From contig NZ_CAMFJS010000008.1 of NCBI RefSeq assembly GCF_945956965.1, forward strand, positions 62,001-126,000: a stretch of DNA of 64,000 nt, given 5' to 3'. Positions within the stretch are counted from its first letter, which is position 1. Each line of letters starts with the position of its first letter. Shown one piece after another: positions 36,259 to 44,648 of the stretch. The position numbers and the translations under genes are program-made. The notes beneath the pieces were generated by a model, which worked only from the letters and a program-made list of their open reading frames with translations, did no database searches and was not told the origin of the DNA. This stretch comes from an uncultured Roseateles sp. GTDB taxonomy: Bacteria; Pseudomonadota; Gammaproteobacteria; Burkholderiales; Burkholderiaceae_C.

Positions 36259-38919
36259 TCATTGCCACTCATTGGAGACCCCTTGTTGATGACTTTCCGG
36301 CGCGCCGGGTGCAACCCTTGGCAATTCGAGAATCACCCGCGTGCCTTTGCCGACGCTGCTCGCGATGCGAACCGTCCCCCCAAGAAGCTCGGTCACCAGT
36401 GAATAGACGATGTGCAAACCAAGACCCGAACCGCCGCGCCCGAGCTTGGTAGTAAAAAAGGGGTCGAAGACCCGTGACAAATGCTCCGCCGGAATGCCAA
36501 CGCCATTGTCCTCAACCTCGACGCGCAGCCGATCTGCCCCCAGTGCACTAGCCACAATGCGCACCCGGCGCTCATCGGGACTGCCATCAAAGGCATGCGC
36601 CACCGAGTTATTGACCAAATTCATCAGCACCTGCGTCAAGGGTCCAGGATAGCTGTCCATGAACAATCCGGGAGCCACTTCCTCGCGAAGCACCACTTGG
36701 TTGCGCCGCAAGGTCGGGCTGAGCATCAAGCTCAATTCATGCAGCAAATCTTGCAAACCGAAGCCTCGCCTTTGGTAGCTGGATTGGTCAACAGCTACCT
36801 GCTTGAAGCTATTCACCAGCTCTGCCGCGCGCTGAAGATTGCGCTCGACAACCTCAGCCGATTCTTTAGCGTCACTGAGGAAGGCACTCAGCTGTGAGCG
36901 CCGCAGGCCCGCAGCCGTTTCCGCCTCGAAACGCTCCAGGCGCTCGCGCTGGGTGGATGCCACCATCACCGCATTCCCAATCGGTGTGTTCAGCTCATGC
37001 GAAACACCCGCCACCAAGGCACCAAGCCCGGCCAGCTTTTCCGTCCGTACCAGATCCTCCTGCGCCTGCTTGAGCACCTCGAGCGCCTCGCTAAGCTCAC
37101 GGGTTCGCTCCTTCACTCGGCCCTCCAGCCCGGTGTTGAGCTCCTCCAACTGCGCCTGGACCAGCTTTTGCTCGGTGACATCATGGAAGCTAGCGAGCAA
37201 GTCATCGCCTACCGATGCGGCGCCAATCAGCACATAGCGCCGCTCGCCACTTTTGCAGCGGACCTCGTATTCGGCCGTCTCGGGTTCTCCGCCCTCCCTC
37301 TTAACACGCGCTAACTCGGCGGCCCAACGCTCTTGCGATTTGGCCCGGTACACGGGGTCCGGGTAGGCGAGCTCCCACCATTGCTCGATAGACCCTACTT
37401 CTTGCGCCGAATAGCCCAGCAAGCTGGTCCAGACCCGGTTCACCGTGACGATGCGCCCCCCCGGCGCCACCAGGACCAGCGCCACCGGCGAATGCTCGAA
37501 CAATTGCCTGAAGCGCCGCTCGCTCGCCGCCAAGGCCTGCGCGGCGCGGCGAGTTTCGGTGATGTCACGCACGACGGCGATACACCGCTTGGCACTGACC
37601 ATGGCACCTGGCGCATCCGCTGCGCGAACCGCAACGAGTGACACTTCGGCCTCGAAGCTGCCGCCATCACCGTGCAGATGCCGCCAGACAAAGCGCTGCG
37701 GGTGCCCCTCGAAAACTGCCGACAAAAAGGCCCAGGCCAGCTCATCAGAGCGCCGGCCGTCATCCTGCAGCAGCGGCGAAAGCTCTACCGGCGAGCAGCC
37801 CAAAATGCTGGCCCGGCTTTGCCCGAAGACCCGGCCAGCCGCCTCATTGCATTCGACGATCAGGCCGTCGTCGATCAGCAGCATGGCGTCATGCGCACTC
37901 TCCACCATCTCGGCAAACTCACTGAGTCGCCGTGCCGCCCGCCGCGCCTGGGTCATGTCCTGGTAGCTGACCAGCAGTTGCCGCTGTCCCAGGCGATCGA
38001 TGCCACGGGCCGACACCACCACCGTGCGCGCCGACCCGTTGGCATGGCGAAGCTGCACCTCAGTAGCCAGCACGCTTTTGTTCTCGGCGGCGGGCTTCAG
38101 GAAGCTGCGGCGCTGCGCCTCTTCGATCCAGAAATTCAGGCTGACGCCGGTCCGGCCCTGCACGGATGCGGACTCAAAGCCGAAGGTCTCGCACCAGGCG
38201 CGGTTCCAGAAACTGGCCTCGGGCAGGCCGTCAGCGCCCAACAAGGAATAAGACATCGCCACCGGGGCACTCTCGAACAGCTCCTCAAAGCTCTTCTCGC
38301 TTTGTCGGAGTTGCTCTTCCGCCTGCTTCAAGGGGGTGATGTCGGTGCTGACAGAAATCGCCGACTTGACCCCGTCCAGCTCGATCAAGCGCGCCGAGTA
38401 CAGCGACCAGAGCACCCGGCCATCGGGCAGCTGTATGCGCGTCTGGGCACTTTCAATCTGGCCGGCAGCCTCCAACTCGCGGACCCTGAGCAGGCGCTCC
38501 GACTCCGATATCACCACGCCCACTTCACTCATGGTGTGGCCAATCAACTCGCCACGATCACGCCCCAGGCGCTTCGCTGCCGCAGGGTTAACTTCCACAT
38601 AGCGGCCCTCGGCCAGCGTGGACACCACGACCGGGTTGGGAAAGGCGTCGAAGATCAGGCGCAGGCGCTGCTCGCTGCGCGAGGCTCGATCCGCGCTTTG
38701 CCGCAAGGCCACACCGGCACGTGCCAATTGCTGGGCACCCATCAACAAGGTCAGGCAGACGCCGCCGGCTAAGCCGAGCAGCACCCGCTGGGTCGGCAGA
38801 AAATACAGGCATAACAGCGCCGCCAGCCCAGCCAACGCCGCCAGCAGGCGCAACCAGCGCACACGCCGGTCGGCACGAAAGCTCATCGACTCGTTCACCT
38901 GCAAGGGCACTTCGGCCAT
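36259..38919 (-). CDS. Membrane-anchored multi-PAS sensor histidine kinase
   Basis: The 886-residue kinase has two N-terminal membrane segments (about 22-62) and four PAS domains (about 85-200, 205-330, 335-465 and 470-595). A coiled coil, the H-box AGVSHELNTPIGN (about 650) and an HATPase domain with N, G1 and G2 boxes (NLVNNSVAHAF, DNGVGIP, GRGGSGLGLHIVYSLV) follow. The H-box and ATPase resemble the HisKA group that lacks a fused receiver. Its 3' end overlaps the start of the response regulator gene by 14 bp, so the two form a two-component pair, now broken by the IS insertion. GGAG lies seven bases before the ATG. Confidence 0.92.
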   Translation of the reverse strand: MAEVPLQVNESMSFRADRRVRWLRLLAALAGLAALLCLYFLPTQRVLLGLAGGVCLTLLMGAQQLARAGVALRQSADRASRSEQRLRLIFDAFPNPVVVSTLAEGRYVEVNPAAAKRLGRDRGELIGHTMSEVGVVISESERLLRVRELEAAGQIESAQTRIQLPDGRVLWSLYSARLIELDGVKSAISVSTDITPLKQAEEQLRQSEKSFEELFESAPVAMSYSLLGADGLPEASFWNRAWCETFGFESASVQGRTGVSLNFWIEEAQRRSFLKPAAENKSVLATEVQLRHANGSARTVVVSARGIDRLGQRQLLVSYQDMTQARRAARRLSEFAEMVESAHDAMLLIDDGLIVECNEAAGRVFGQSRASILGCSPVELSPLLQDDGRRSDELAWAFLSAVFEGHPQRFVWRHLHGDGGSFEAEVSLVAVRAADAPGAMVSAKRCIAVVRDITETRRAAQALAASERRFRQLFEHSPVALVLVAPGGRIVTVNRVWTSLLGYSAQEVGSIEQWWELAYPDPVYRAKSQERWAAELARVKREGGEPETAEYEVRCKSGERRYVLIGAASVGDDLLASFHDVTEQKLVQAQLEELNTGLEGRVKERTRELSEALEVLKQAQEDLVRTEKLAGLGALVAGVSHELNTPIGNAVMVASTQRERLERFEAETAAGLRRSQLSAFLSDAKESAEVVERNLQRAAELVNSFKQVAVDQSSYQRRGFGLQDLLHELSLMLSPTLRRNQVVLREEVAPGLFMDSYPGPLTQVLMNLVNNSVAHAFDGSPDERRVRIVASALGADRLRVEVEDNGVGIPAEHLSRVFDPFFTTKLGRGGSGLGLHIVYSLVTELLGGTVRIASSVGKGTRVILELPRVAPGAPESHQQGVSNEWQ

Positions 38920-39067
38920 CTGCTAACTCCCCACTCGCGAGCAACCGCATGGGGAATATACCCGGCACAGCGTCAGGGCATGGTGGGCACTAACCCCTGC
39001 GCACAAGACGGTATCGAGCGGCTACTGGCGTGGTGCCCAGCAGCCGCCCGCGCACATGCTGTTGCGC

Positions 39068-39856
39068 TCAGAAATTGGGCGCCTCAACGCCGCCGTCCAC
39101 GCCCAGCACCTTGCCGGTGATCCAAGTGGCGGCCGGGCTGACCAGGAAGAACACGGCAGCGGCAATGTCCTCTGGCTGACCCAGCCGCGCCATGGGCGTG
39201 CTACGGGTCATGCGCTCCAGGCGCTCGGCTGTCAGGAAGGGTGCGAGGGCGTCGGTCATGATGGTGCCGGGTTCGATCGCGTTGACGCGCAAGGTCGGGC
39301 CGAAGTCCTGTGCCAGGTTACGCGTCAGCTGGTTCAGCGCCGCCTTGGCCGCACCATAGGCGCTGAAGCTCTTTTGCGCATAGCGCGCGGCGACGGAGGA
39401 GACATTCACCACCGTGCCGCCGCCCGCCGCGCTCATGGCCGGCACGCACTTCTGCGTCAGGGCATAGGCTGGCACCACATTCCAGGCCAGCACCGCGCCG
39501 AGCTCAGCGCCACTCATCTTGCGGGGGTTGTTGGGCCCGGCACCGCCGGCGTTGTTGACCAAGATATTGATCCCGCCCAGTTCGGCCACGGTGCGAGCCA
39601 CCAGCTGATCCAAGGCCGCGTCGTCATTGACGTCGGTCGGCACCACGATGGCTTTGCGGCCCAGGGCTTGGATCTCGGCCGCAACGGCGTCCAAGTCTGC
39701 GGCTGTGCGGGCCGCCAGCGCCACATCGGCGCCGGCCCGGGCCAGCATCAATGCGCAAGCCCGGCCTATGCCGCGGCCGGCGCCGGTGACGATGGCCACC
39801 TGGCCTTGCAATGAAAACAAAGCGTCAAGGCCAGCGGGAAATACTTGAGAGCTCAT
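39068..39856 (-). CDS. Short-chain dehydrogenase, 7alpha-hydroxysteroid-dehydrogenase-like
   Basis: The 262-residue classical SDR has TGAGRGIG (about 24), LVNNAGGAGP (about 102), VSSVAA, YGAAK (about 170) and the C-terminal TIMTDAL...STPMARLGQPEDIA. Several segments (NNAGG.GP, PG.I.TDAL, TP..RLGQP.DIA) recall E. coli 7alpha-hydroxysteroid dehydrogenase, but the same pattern occurs in other SDRs. The start at 39856 (MSSQVFPAG) lacks a clear ribosome site and is chosen by domain length. It is divergent from a small membrane protein gene with a palindrome copy between them. Confidence 0.75.
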   Translation of the reverse strand: MSSQVFPAGLDALFSLQGQVAIVTGAGRGIGRACALMLARAGADVALAARTAADLDAVAAEIQALGRKAIVVPTDVNDDAALDQLVARTVAELGGINILVNNAGGAGPNNPRKMSGAELGAVLAWNVVPAYALTQKCVPAMSAAGGGTVVNVSSVAARYAQKSFSAYGAAKAALNQLTRNLAQDFGPTLRVNAIEPGTIMTDALAPFLTAERLERMTRSTPMARLGQPEDIAAAVFFLVSPAATWITGKVLGVDGGVEAPNF

Positions 39857-39942
39857 GGTCAGGGTGCTGATAGCAGCAAGGAGTAGGTGAACAAAGGAAT
39901 GAAGCAGCGAGCCCATATGCTCAGGCCGCGCCAAGGGTTTGA

Positions 39943-39962
39943 ACTCACCCAAACAGACGATG
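39943..39962. promoter_or_regulatory. Copy of the regional palindromic operator, divergent promoter
   Basis: ACTCACCC-AAAC-AGACGATG has 7 of 8 matches in the right half and a weak left half. It lies 58 bp before the small membrane protein gene and 86 bp from the SDR start. Confidence 0.45.
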
Positions 39963-40020
39963 GCAGCCACCGCTGGGGCGCTACCCTGCAGGTCCCTGAT
40001 CGCTTCACCCTGCCGACCGT

Positions 40021-40524
40021 ATGACGCCCTCTCGCTTTTTCCTCAGCCAGCAACTGATACCCGGCCTGATCAACGCCGCACTGAACGGCGGCATCGCCTG
40101 GGCGCAGCACGCCCAGGCGCCGGCCGTTGGGCTCTGGGATCGGGGCGCTTACGGGACGGACTTGCTGGCCACCGGCTTCTTGCTGCCGGCGATCAGCTGG
40201 CTGATCTTGCTGCCCCTGCTGCAGCACCAGCGCACACAGGGCAAGGCACCCAGCCTGGACGGCTTGCGGCGGCCACGTCTATTGGCCTGGATGCCGTCCT
40301 CGCGCTGGGGCGGCTGCCTAACGATTGGCTTGCTTGGCATGGTCTTGCTGGGCGGCACGGCTGCACTGGCAGCCAGCCTGCTCGGTCAACCAGCCTTCAC
40401 AGGCCCGGACTACGCCTGGCTGAAGGCGGCATATGCCGCCATCTTGACGCTCACACTGCAGCCGACCATGGTGTTTGCCGCGCTGCGCCCGGCCCACACC
40501 AAAGGCCAGCCGATCAGGGCGTGA
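40021..40524 (+). CDS. Small integral membrane protein of unknown function
   Basis: I do not recognise the family. The 167-residue product has about four hydrophobic stretches: residues 10-28, 50-68 (LLATGFLLPAISWLILLPLL), 98-122 (CLTIGLLGMVLLGGTAALAA) and 135-155. A basic loop lies between the second and third. It has no Shine-Dalgarno match close to the ATG. It is preceded by a palindrome copy and ends 11 bp inside the convergent aldehyde dehydrogenase gene. A transport or membrane-adaptation role in steroid use is possible but only from position. Confidence 0.65.
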   Translation: MTPSRFFLSQQLIPGLINAALNGGIAWAQHAQAPAVGLWDRGAYGTDLLATGFLLPAISWLILLPLLQHQRTQGKAPSLDGLRRPRLLAWMPSSRWGGCLTIGLLGMVLLGGTAALAASLLGQPAFTGPDYAWLKAAYAAILTLTLQPTMVFAALRPAHTKGQPIRA

Positions 40525-41938
40525 TCGTGCCGCGAATCATCTGAACAAAGTTGTCGTTATAGGGCGGCAGCATGCCCCACTCGCGGCGTGGGTCATGTGC
40601 GCAATGGCTGTAGACCGAGCGCGCATGGCTGAACTCCAGGAAGCCTTCACGGCCGTGATAGTGGCCCATGCCCGAGGCACCAACACCGCCAAAAGGCGCG
40701 TCATGCAAGGCCGCGTGCATGGTCACATCGTTGATGGCCACGCCGCCCGACAGGGTGTTATCCAGCACCCACTGCTGTTCCGCCGCATCCTGGCCAAAGT
40801 AGTACAGGGCCAACGGGCGCTCATCCTGGTTCAGTGCCGCCACGGCTTCAGCCAGTTGCCGGTAACTGCGCAGCACGATGGCCGGGCCAAACACCTCGTG
40901 GCAAGAGATCTCAGCTTCGGCTGGTGGATCCACCACAATGCGCAGCGGCATGCGCCGCTCAGCCACGGCCGCCTCACTGGGCCAGTCACCCGCGATCACT
41001 ACCCGGGCCCCGCGCGCGCCGGCATCGGCCACATAACTTTCGACGCGAGCGAAGTGGCGCTCATTCACCACCGGCGTCACATCGCCATTGCCGGCCATGC
41101 TGGGGTATTGCCCGGCATAGCAGGTCTGCAAACCGTCAATCAAGGCCTCGCGTTGCGACTCATGCACCCACACCACATCCGGCGAGACACAAAGCTGGCC
41201 GGAATTCAAAGCCTTGCCCACCGCGATGCGCTCAGCGGCGCTGTGGATATCAGCGCTTTGGCCAATCAGCACCGGTGACTTGCCGCCTAGCTCCAAGGTC
41301 ACCGGCACCAGGTTCTCGGCCGCTGCCTTCATGACCAGCTTGCCCACCGCCGTGGCCCCCGTGAAGACCAGGTGATTGAAGGGCTGGTGCGCGAAGTCGC
41401 TGGCCACCTCGGGTCCGCCAAGCACGACCGCCAATTCTTCGGGCGAAAAGCTTTCAGCCACCGCAGCCGCAACGACGGCGGCGGTACGCGGCGTGATCTC
41501 GCTGGGCTTGAGGATGGCGCGATTGCCCGCCGCCAGCACACAGGCCAAGGGCGAGAACAGGGTAAACAGCGGCGCATTCCAGGTGCCAATGATGCCCACG
41601 ACACCCTTGGGCTGGTACTTGACCCAGGCGCTGGCGCCGAAATTGTCGAAGGGCGACACGCTGGCGCGCGGCTGATCCGGCATCCAGGCCTCGAAGTGGT
41701 CGCGCGCATGCTTGAGCGAAGCCAGGGAGCCGCCCACATCGTTCATCATCGAAAACACCGTGGGCCGGCCGCCGAAGTCCTCCCCCATGGCTGCGCACAA
41801 AGCATCTCTATGGCGAACCAGCATATCGATCACGCGCTGCAAGCGATCTCGGCGGGTTTGCGCGCTGACCGGACCTTCGGCACGGAATGCGGCCTGCTGC
41901 ACATCGAGCAGGGCACGGGTGGATGCTGCTGTTGTCAT
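40514..41938 (-). CDS. Aldehyde dehydrogenase
   Basis: The 474-residue NAD(P)-dependent enzyme has GIIGTWNAPLF (about 117), VTLELGGKSPVLI with the general-base Glu (about 215) and the nucleophile in NSGQLCVSPD (about 250). The overall layout resembles coniferyl-aldehyde dehydrogenases. In cholate-degrading Pseudomonas an aldehyde dehydrogenase (Sad) oxidises the C22 steroid aldehyde made by aldol cleavage of the C5 side chain. This gene could play that role, consistent with two CoA ligases in the main operon. AAGGA precedes the ATG. It is divergent from the LysR-like gene with a palindrome between. Confidence 0.88.
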   Translation of the reverse strand: MTTAASTRALLDVQQAAFRAEGPVSAQTRRDRLQRVIDMLVRHRDALCAAMGEDFGGRPTVFSMMNDVGGSLASLKHARDHFEAWMPDQPRASVSPFDNFGASAWVKYQPKGVVGIIGTWNAPLFTLFSPLACVLAAGNRAILKPSEITPRTAAVVAAAVAESFSPEELAVVLGGPEVASDFAHQPFNHLVFTGATAVGKLVMKAAAENLVPVTLELGGKSPVLIGQSADIHSAAERIAVGKALNSGQLCVSPDVVWVHESQREALIDGLQTCYAGQYPSMAGNGDVTPVVNERHFARVESYVADAGARGARVVIAGDWPSEAAVAERRMPLRIVVDPPAEAEISCHEVFGPAIVLRSYRQLAEAVAALNQDERPLALYYFGQDAAEQQWVLDNTLSGGVAINDVTMHAALHDAPFGGVGASGMGHYHGREGFLEFSHARSVYSHCAHDPRREWGMLPPYNDNFVQMIRGTITP

Positions 41939-42033
41939 TTCTAGGTTTCCTTGGGGAGTTTGGTCTCGTCAAGCGACGTGCGGGCGCGATCTTGCCTGCT
42001 GCTGTGCACGCTACCGCTAGAGGTTTGCCCGAG

Positions 42034-42053
42034 CGTCGTCCGAAAGGACGATG
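42034..42053. promoter_or_regulatory. Copy of the regional palindromic operator, divergent promoter
   Basis: CGTCGTCC-GAAA-GGACGATG matches 14 of 16 consensus positions. It lies between the aldehyde dehydrogenase gene (minus) and the LysR-like winged-helix gene (plus), 33 bp upstream of the latter. Confidence 0.6.
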
Positions 42054-42085
42054 GCGAGAGACGACCCACCCATGAGCATGCGCAC

Positions 42086-42466
42086 ATGCCTACGCCGCCC
42101 GTCCGCAAGCCCAGAGTCACCGCAGCCCAGGCCTGCGCCAACCACCCGCCACCCGTCCCGCTGGCCCTGCTGCGAATTCAGCATCGCTCGGCGTGGCGAT
42201 GCCTGCGCACGGCGCTCGCCTTTCCAGACTTCGCCCATCTGGCGCGGCGGCTGCATCTCTCCCATACGGAATTGCGGACCCGCCTGCAGCAGCTCGATCA
42301 ACTACTAGGCCCCCAGCAGCTGTGGCTGGACGGCGGCCAGGTCCAACTCTGCGACACCTTGCGGTGCGATGCCCTGGACTTGCTCAGTCAACCCCTACTT
42401 CTTCCCGGCGCGCTCCCAGCACGCCAGCCCACCTCGCCCGAATTGGCGCCCCCATCTCCACCATGA
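42086..42466 (+). CDS. Stand-alone LysR-like winged-helix DNA-binding protein
   Basis: The 126-residue product contains one recognisable segment, about residues 35-95: DFAHLARRLHLSHTELRTRLQQLDQLLGP..LWLDGGQVQLCDT. It has the spacing of a LysR N-terminal helix-turn-helix and wing. There is no effector-binding domain, and the last 25 residues are Pro-rich. Its TGA overlaps the ATG of the next SDR (ATGA at 42463-42466), which supports translation. It lies behind one copy of the palindrome and could autoregulate. It might instead be a decayed LysR gene, though the translational coupling argues for function. Confidence 0.6.
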   Translation: MPTPPVRKPRVTAAQACANHPPPVPLALLRIQHRSAWRCLRTALAFPDFAHLARRLHLSHTELRTRLQQLDQLLGPQQLWLDGGQVQLCDTLRCDALDLLSQPLLLPGALPARQPTSPELAPPSPP

Positions 42467-43293
42467 GCTCTCCCATTGTTTTCATCACCGGTGCCAGCCG
42501 CGGCATCGGTGCAGGCACCGCCATTCACTTTGCCCGAGCGGGATGGCGCATCGCCATCAGCGCACGCACCCAGCTTGCCGGTCAGCAACTGAGCCACCAA
42601 TTGCGCCGCCCTGATGGCAGCCTGCTCGCCGGCAGCCTGGCCCAAACGGCCGAGGCAATCCGGGCTCTGGGTGCGGAGGTCCTGGCACTGCCGATGGATT
42701 TGCTGGAACCGACTTCGCTGGACGCTGCAGCCGACGCCGTGCTGGCGCATTACGGCCGAGTAGACCTGCTGATCAACAACGCGGTCTACCAAGACCGCGA
42801 GTCCAATGCCCTGCTGGCCGAGTTGGATGACGCCGCACTGATGCGCACATTGCAAGGCAATGTCGCCGCCCCCACCCGCCTGGTGCGCCGCCTGCTTCCC
42901 GCCATGCTGGCCCAGGGCAGCGGCCAGATCATCAATGTCTGCTCCGGCGCAGGCAAGTTCGATCCACCGCTGCCGGCTGACCAGGGCGGCTGGGGCTTTG
43001 CCTATGGTGCGTCCAAGGCGGCGCTGGCTCGGCTGGCCGGCGTGATCAACCGAGAGCATGGCGACAAAGGTCTGCGCGCTTACAGCGTCAACCCCGGGCT
43101 GGTGAACACCGAGGCGGTAACGGCCACGCTCGGCGACGACGGCGCGCTGGCGCGCAAGTTCGGCGCGGTCGGCCCGGAAGCGATTGCCACCGCCCTGCTG
43201 TGGCTGGCCACCGATGCCGCTGCGCCGGCCTTGGCGCGCAGCCCGGTGATGCTGGATCTGCAGGACCTGATCAAGCAGCACAGCCTCGGCTGA
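42463..43293 (+). CDS. Short-chain dehydrogenase/reductase
   Basis: The 276-residue SDR has TGASRGIG (about 8), LINNAVYQDRES (about 105), NVCSGAGKF with the catalytic Ser and YGASK (about 178). An extra segment between the second and third strands (about 38-60, Leu/Gln/Arg rich) is a little longer than usual. The start codon overlaps the stop of the LysR-like gene. A hydroxysteroid or hydroxyacyl-CoA substrate is likely from the neighbourhood. The Rieske oxygenase gene follows after 155 bp. Confidence 0.82.
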   Translation: MSSPIVFITGASRGIGAGTAIHFARAGWRIAISARTQLAGQQLSHQLRRPDGSLLAGSLAQTAEAIRALGAEVLALPMDLLEPTSLDAAADAVLAHYGRVDLLINNAVYQDRESNALLAELDDAALMRTLQGNVAAPTRLVRRLLPAMLAQGSGQIINVCSGAGKFDPPLPADQGGWGFAYGASKAALARLAGVINREHGDKGLRAYSVNPGLVNTEAVTATLGDDGALARKFGAVGPEAIATALLWLATDAAAPALARSPVMLDLQDLIKQHSLG

Positions 43294-43364
43294 ACGCCGC
43301 GCTAGCGCCAGCTTGGCAAGTCGGCAGGCAGGCGCCATTTGCGCGAGATCAAGGCCGCTGCGCC

Positions 43365-43384
43365 CATCGTCCAAACAGGGTATG
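43365..43384. promoter_or_regulatory. Copy of the regional palindromic operator upstream of the Rieske oxygenase gene
   Basis: CATCGTCC-AAAC-AGGGTATG has a perfect left half and a degenerate right half (5 of 8). It lies 64 bp before the oxygenase start and suggests a separate promoter for that gene. Confidence 0.5.
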
Positions 43385-43448
43385 CACATCAAGCCTCGGC
43401 GCCTCAGCATCACCCCATCTTGACCCCTAGGCATGGAGACAAAAAGCA

Positions 43449-44561
43449 ATGGCCACCACCAAAGACTATCGACTCGGCGAATTCACCTACCCGCGCGGCT
43501 GGTTCATGATCGCTGAAGCCTGCGAGCTGGACACGCACAAGCCCCTGGCGGTGCGCTTTTTCGGCAAAGACTTCGCGCTCTATCGCGGCCGCGCCACCGG
43601 CAAGGTCGTGCTGCTGGACGCCTACTGCCCGCATATGAAAACCCATCTGGCCGCGCCCAACACCACCAGCTATGTGGTGCTGGACGGCATGGGCACCAAT
43701 GTCGAAGGCGACGGCATTCGCTGCCCCTATCACGCCTGGCGCTTCGGCCCGGACGGCAAGTGCGATGACATCCCGTATCACGAAGGCCCCATCCCTGCCG
43801 CCGCCTGCGTGAAGAGCTGGCAAGTGGTGGAAAGCCTGGGCGCCGTCTGGGTCTGGTACGACCCCGAAGGTGGCGAGCCTGAGTGGGAGCACCCCAGCAT
43901 TCCCCAATGGAATGACCCAGCATGGGTGCACCCCAAATGGGATCACCTCGGTGTGCTGAACCAACACCCGCAGGAGTTGGTGGACAACATCTGTGACTAC
44001 GGCCATCTCAGCCCCATCCATGGCTCCACCGTGACCCGCTTCGAGAACGAGTTCAAGGGTCACTTGGCAATTCAGCGTCAGTGCGGCGGCCACCGCACGC
44101 TGGTTGGCCCCGATGGCGTGAGTGCCGACCTCCACACCATCACGATCTACCACGGCCCAGGTTGCCTGATCTCCAACCTCACCGGCATGTACGAAGGGGT
44201 GATGCTGATCACCCACACGCCCATCGACGATGGCGTGGTCAAGGTCTGGCACTCCCTGGTGGTCAAGTCGCCCAGCGGCCAGGCCGTTGCCAGCAAGACC
44301 GATACCATCGAGGCGGCGCATTTCCAGCAAATGGCCTTGACCGCATTTGTGCAAGACATGGACGTCTGGAACCACAAAGCCCCTTGCTTGAACGGCCTGT
44401 TCATTCCCAGCGATGGCGCCTTCATGAAGGCCCGCGTTTGGTACAAGCAATTCTTCAATCCGCGCGCCAAGAAGAGCGAGTATCTGGAGCAGTGCGAGGG
44501 CCTCTACGTGCCCAAGGGCATCCCGGCGTACACGCTCGAAACGGCGGACCAAGCCGGCTAA
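43449..44561 (+). CDS. Rieske non-haem iron oxygenase, KshA-like (3-ketosteroid 9alpha-hydroxylase component)
   Basis: The 370-residue protein begins with a Rieske domain: Cys60-Pro-His62 and Cys92-Pro-Tyr-His95 bind the 2Fe-2S cluster. The catalytic domain shows the facial-triad region ELVDNICDYGHLSPIHG (about 178-194). The context DAYCPHM and VWVWYDPE fits KshA, which opens ring B together with a reductase (KshB, not in the window). The gap between His62 and Cys92 is 29 residues, about 12 more than in typical KshA, because of an insertion (PNTTSYVVLDGMG). Another steroid hydroxylase of the same superfamily is therefore possible. GGAG precedes the ATG, and a strong terminator follows. Confidence 0.78.
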   Translation: MATTKDYRLGEFTYPRGWFMIAEACELDTHKPLAVRFFGKDFALYRGRATGKVVLLDAYCPHMKTHLAAPNTTSYVVLDGMGTNVEGDGIRCPYHAWRFGPDGKCDDIPYHEGPIPAAACVKSWQVVESLGAVWVWYDPEGGEPEWEHPSIPQWNDPAWVHPKWDHLGVLNQHPQELVDNICDYGHLSPIHGSTVTRFENEFKGHLAIQRQCGGHRTLVGPDGVSADLHTITIYHGPGCLISNLTGMYEGVMLITHTPIDDGVVKVWHSLVVKSPSGQAVASKTDTIEAAHFQQMALTAFVQDMDVWNHKAPCLNGLFIPSDGAFMKARVWYKQFFNPRAKKSEYLEQCEGLYVPKGIPAYTLETADQAG

Positions 44562-44614
44562 TTGATGACCGCCTGAACTGGCATGGCGCTGCGATCACAT
44601 AGCGGCGCTGCCAA

Positions 44615-44648
44615 GCAAAAAGCCCGTCCCCAGGACGGGCTTTTTTTC
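44615..44648. terminator. Strong Rho-independent terminator
   Basis: AAAAAGCCCGTCC and GGACGGGCTTTTT pair over a CCA loop, followed by further T. The A/T symmetry makes it usable from both sides. It closes the Rieske oxygenase transcript. Confidence 0.92.

Larger units (their letters stand above)
32447..36272 (-). pseudogene. Response regulator with DUF3369, degenerate GGDEF and EAL domains, split by an IS element
   Basis: The 5' part (36272 to 35188) encodes a receiver domain with LVVDDDPD and LLLDVVME, a DUF3369 sensor domain and the start of a GGDEF domain ending ...GDLTLALLDV. The 3' part (33593 to 32447) resumes exactly with VDQFSAINDTLGHAYGD. It then shows a degenerate GGDEF box (GNDVF) and a complete-looking EAL domain (EALMRW, LEITES, IDDFGTGFSS, KIDRSFI). 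Removing the IS element and one 3-bp duplication restores the frame. The intact product would be a c-di-GMP phosphodiesterase controlled by the kinase encoded just upstream (14-bp overlap). The downstream piece could at most be translated from a GTG at the junction. AGGGG before 36272 sets the start. Confidence 0.88.
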
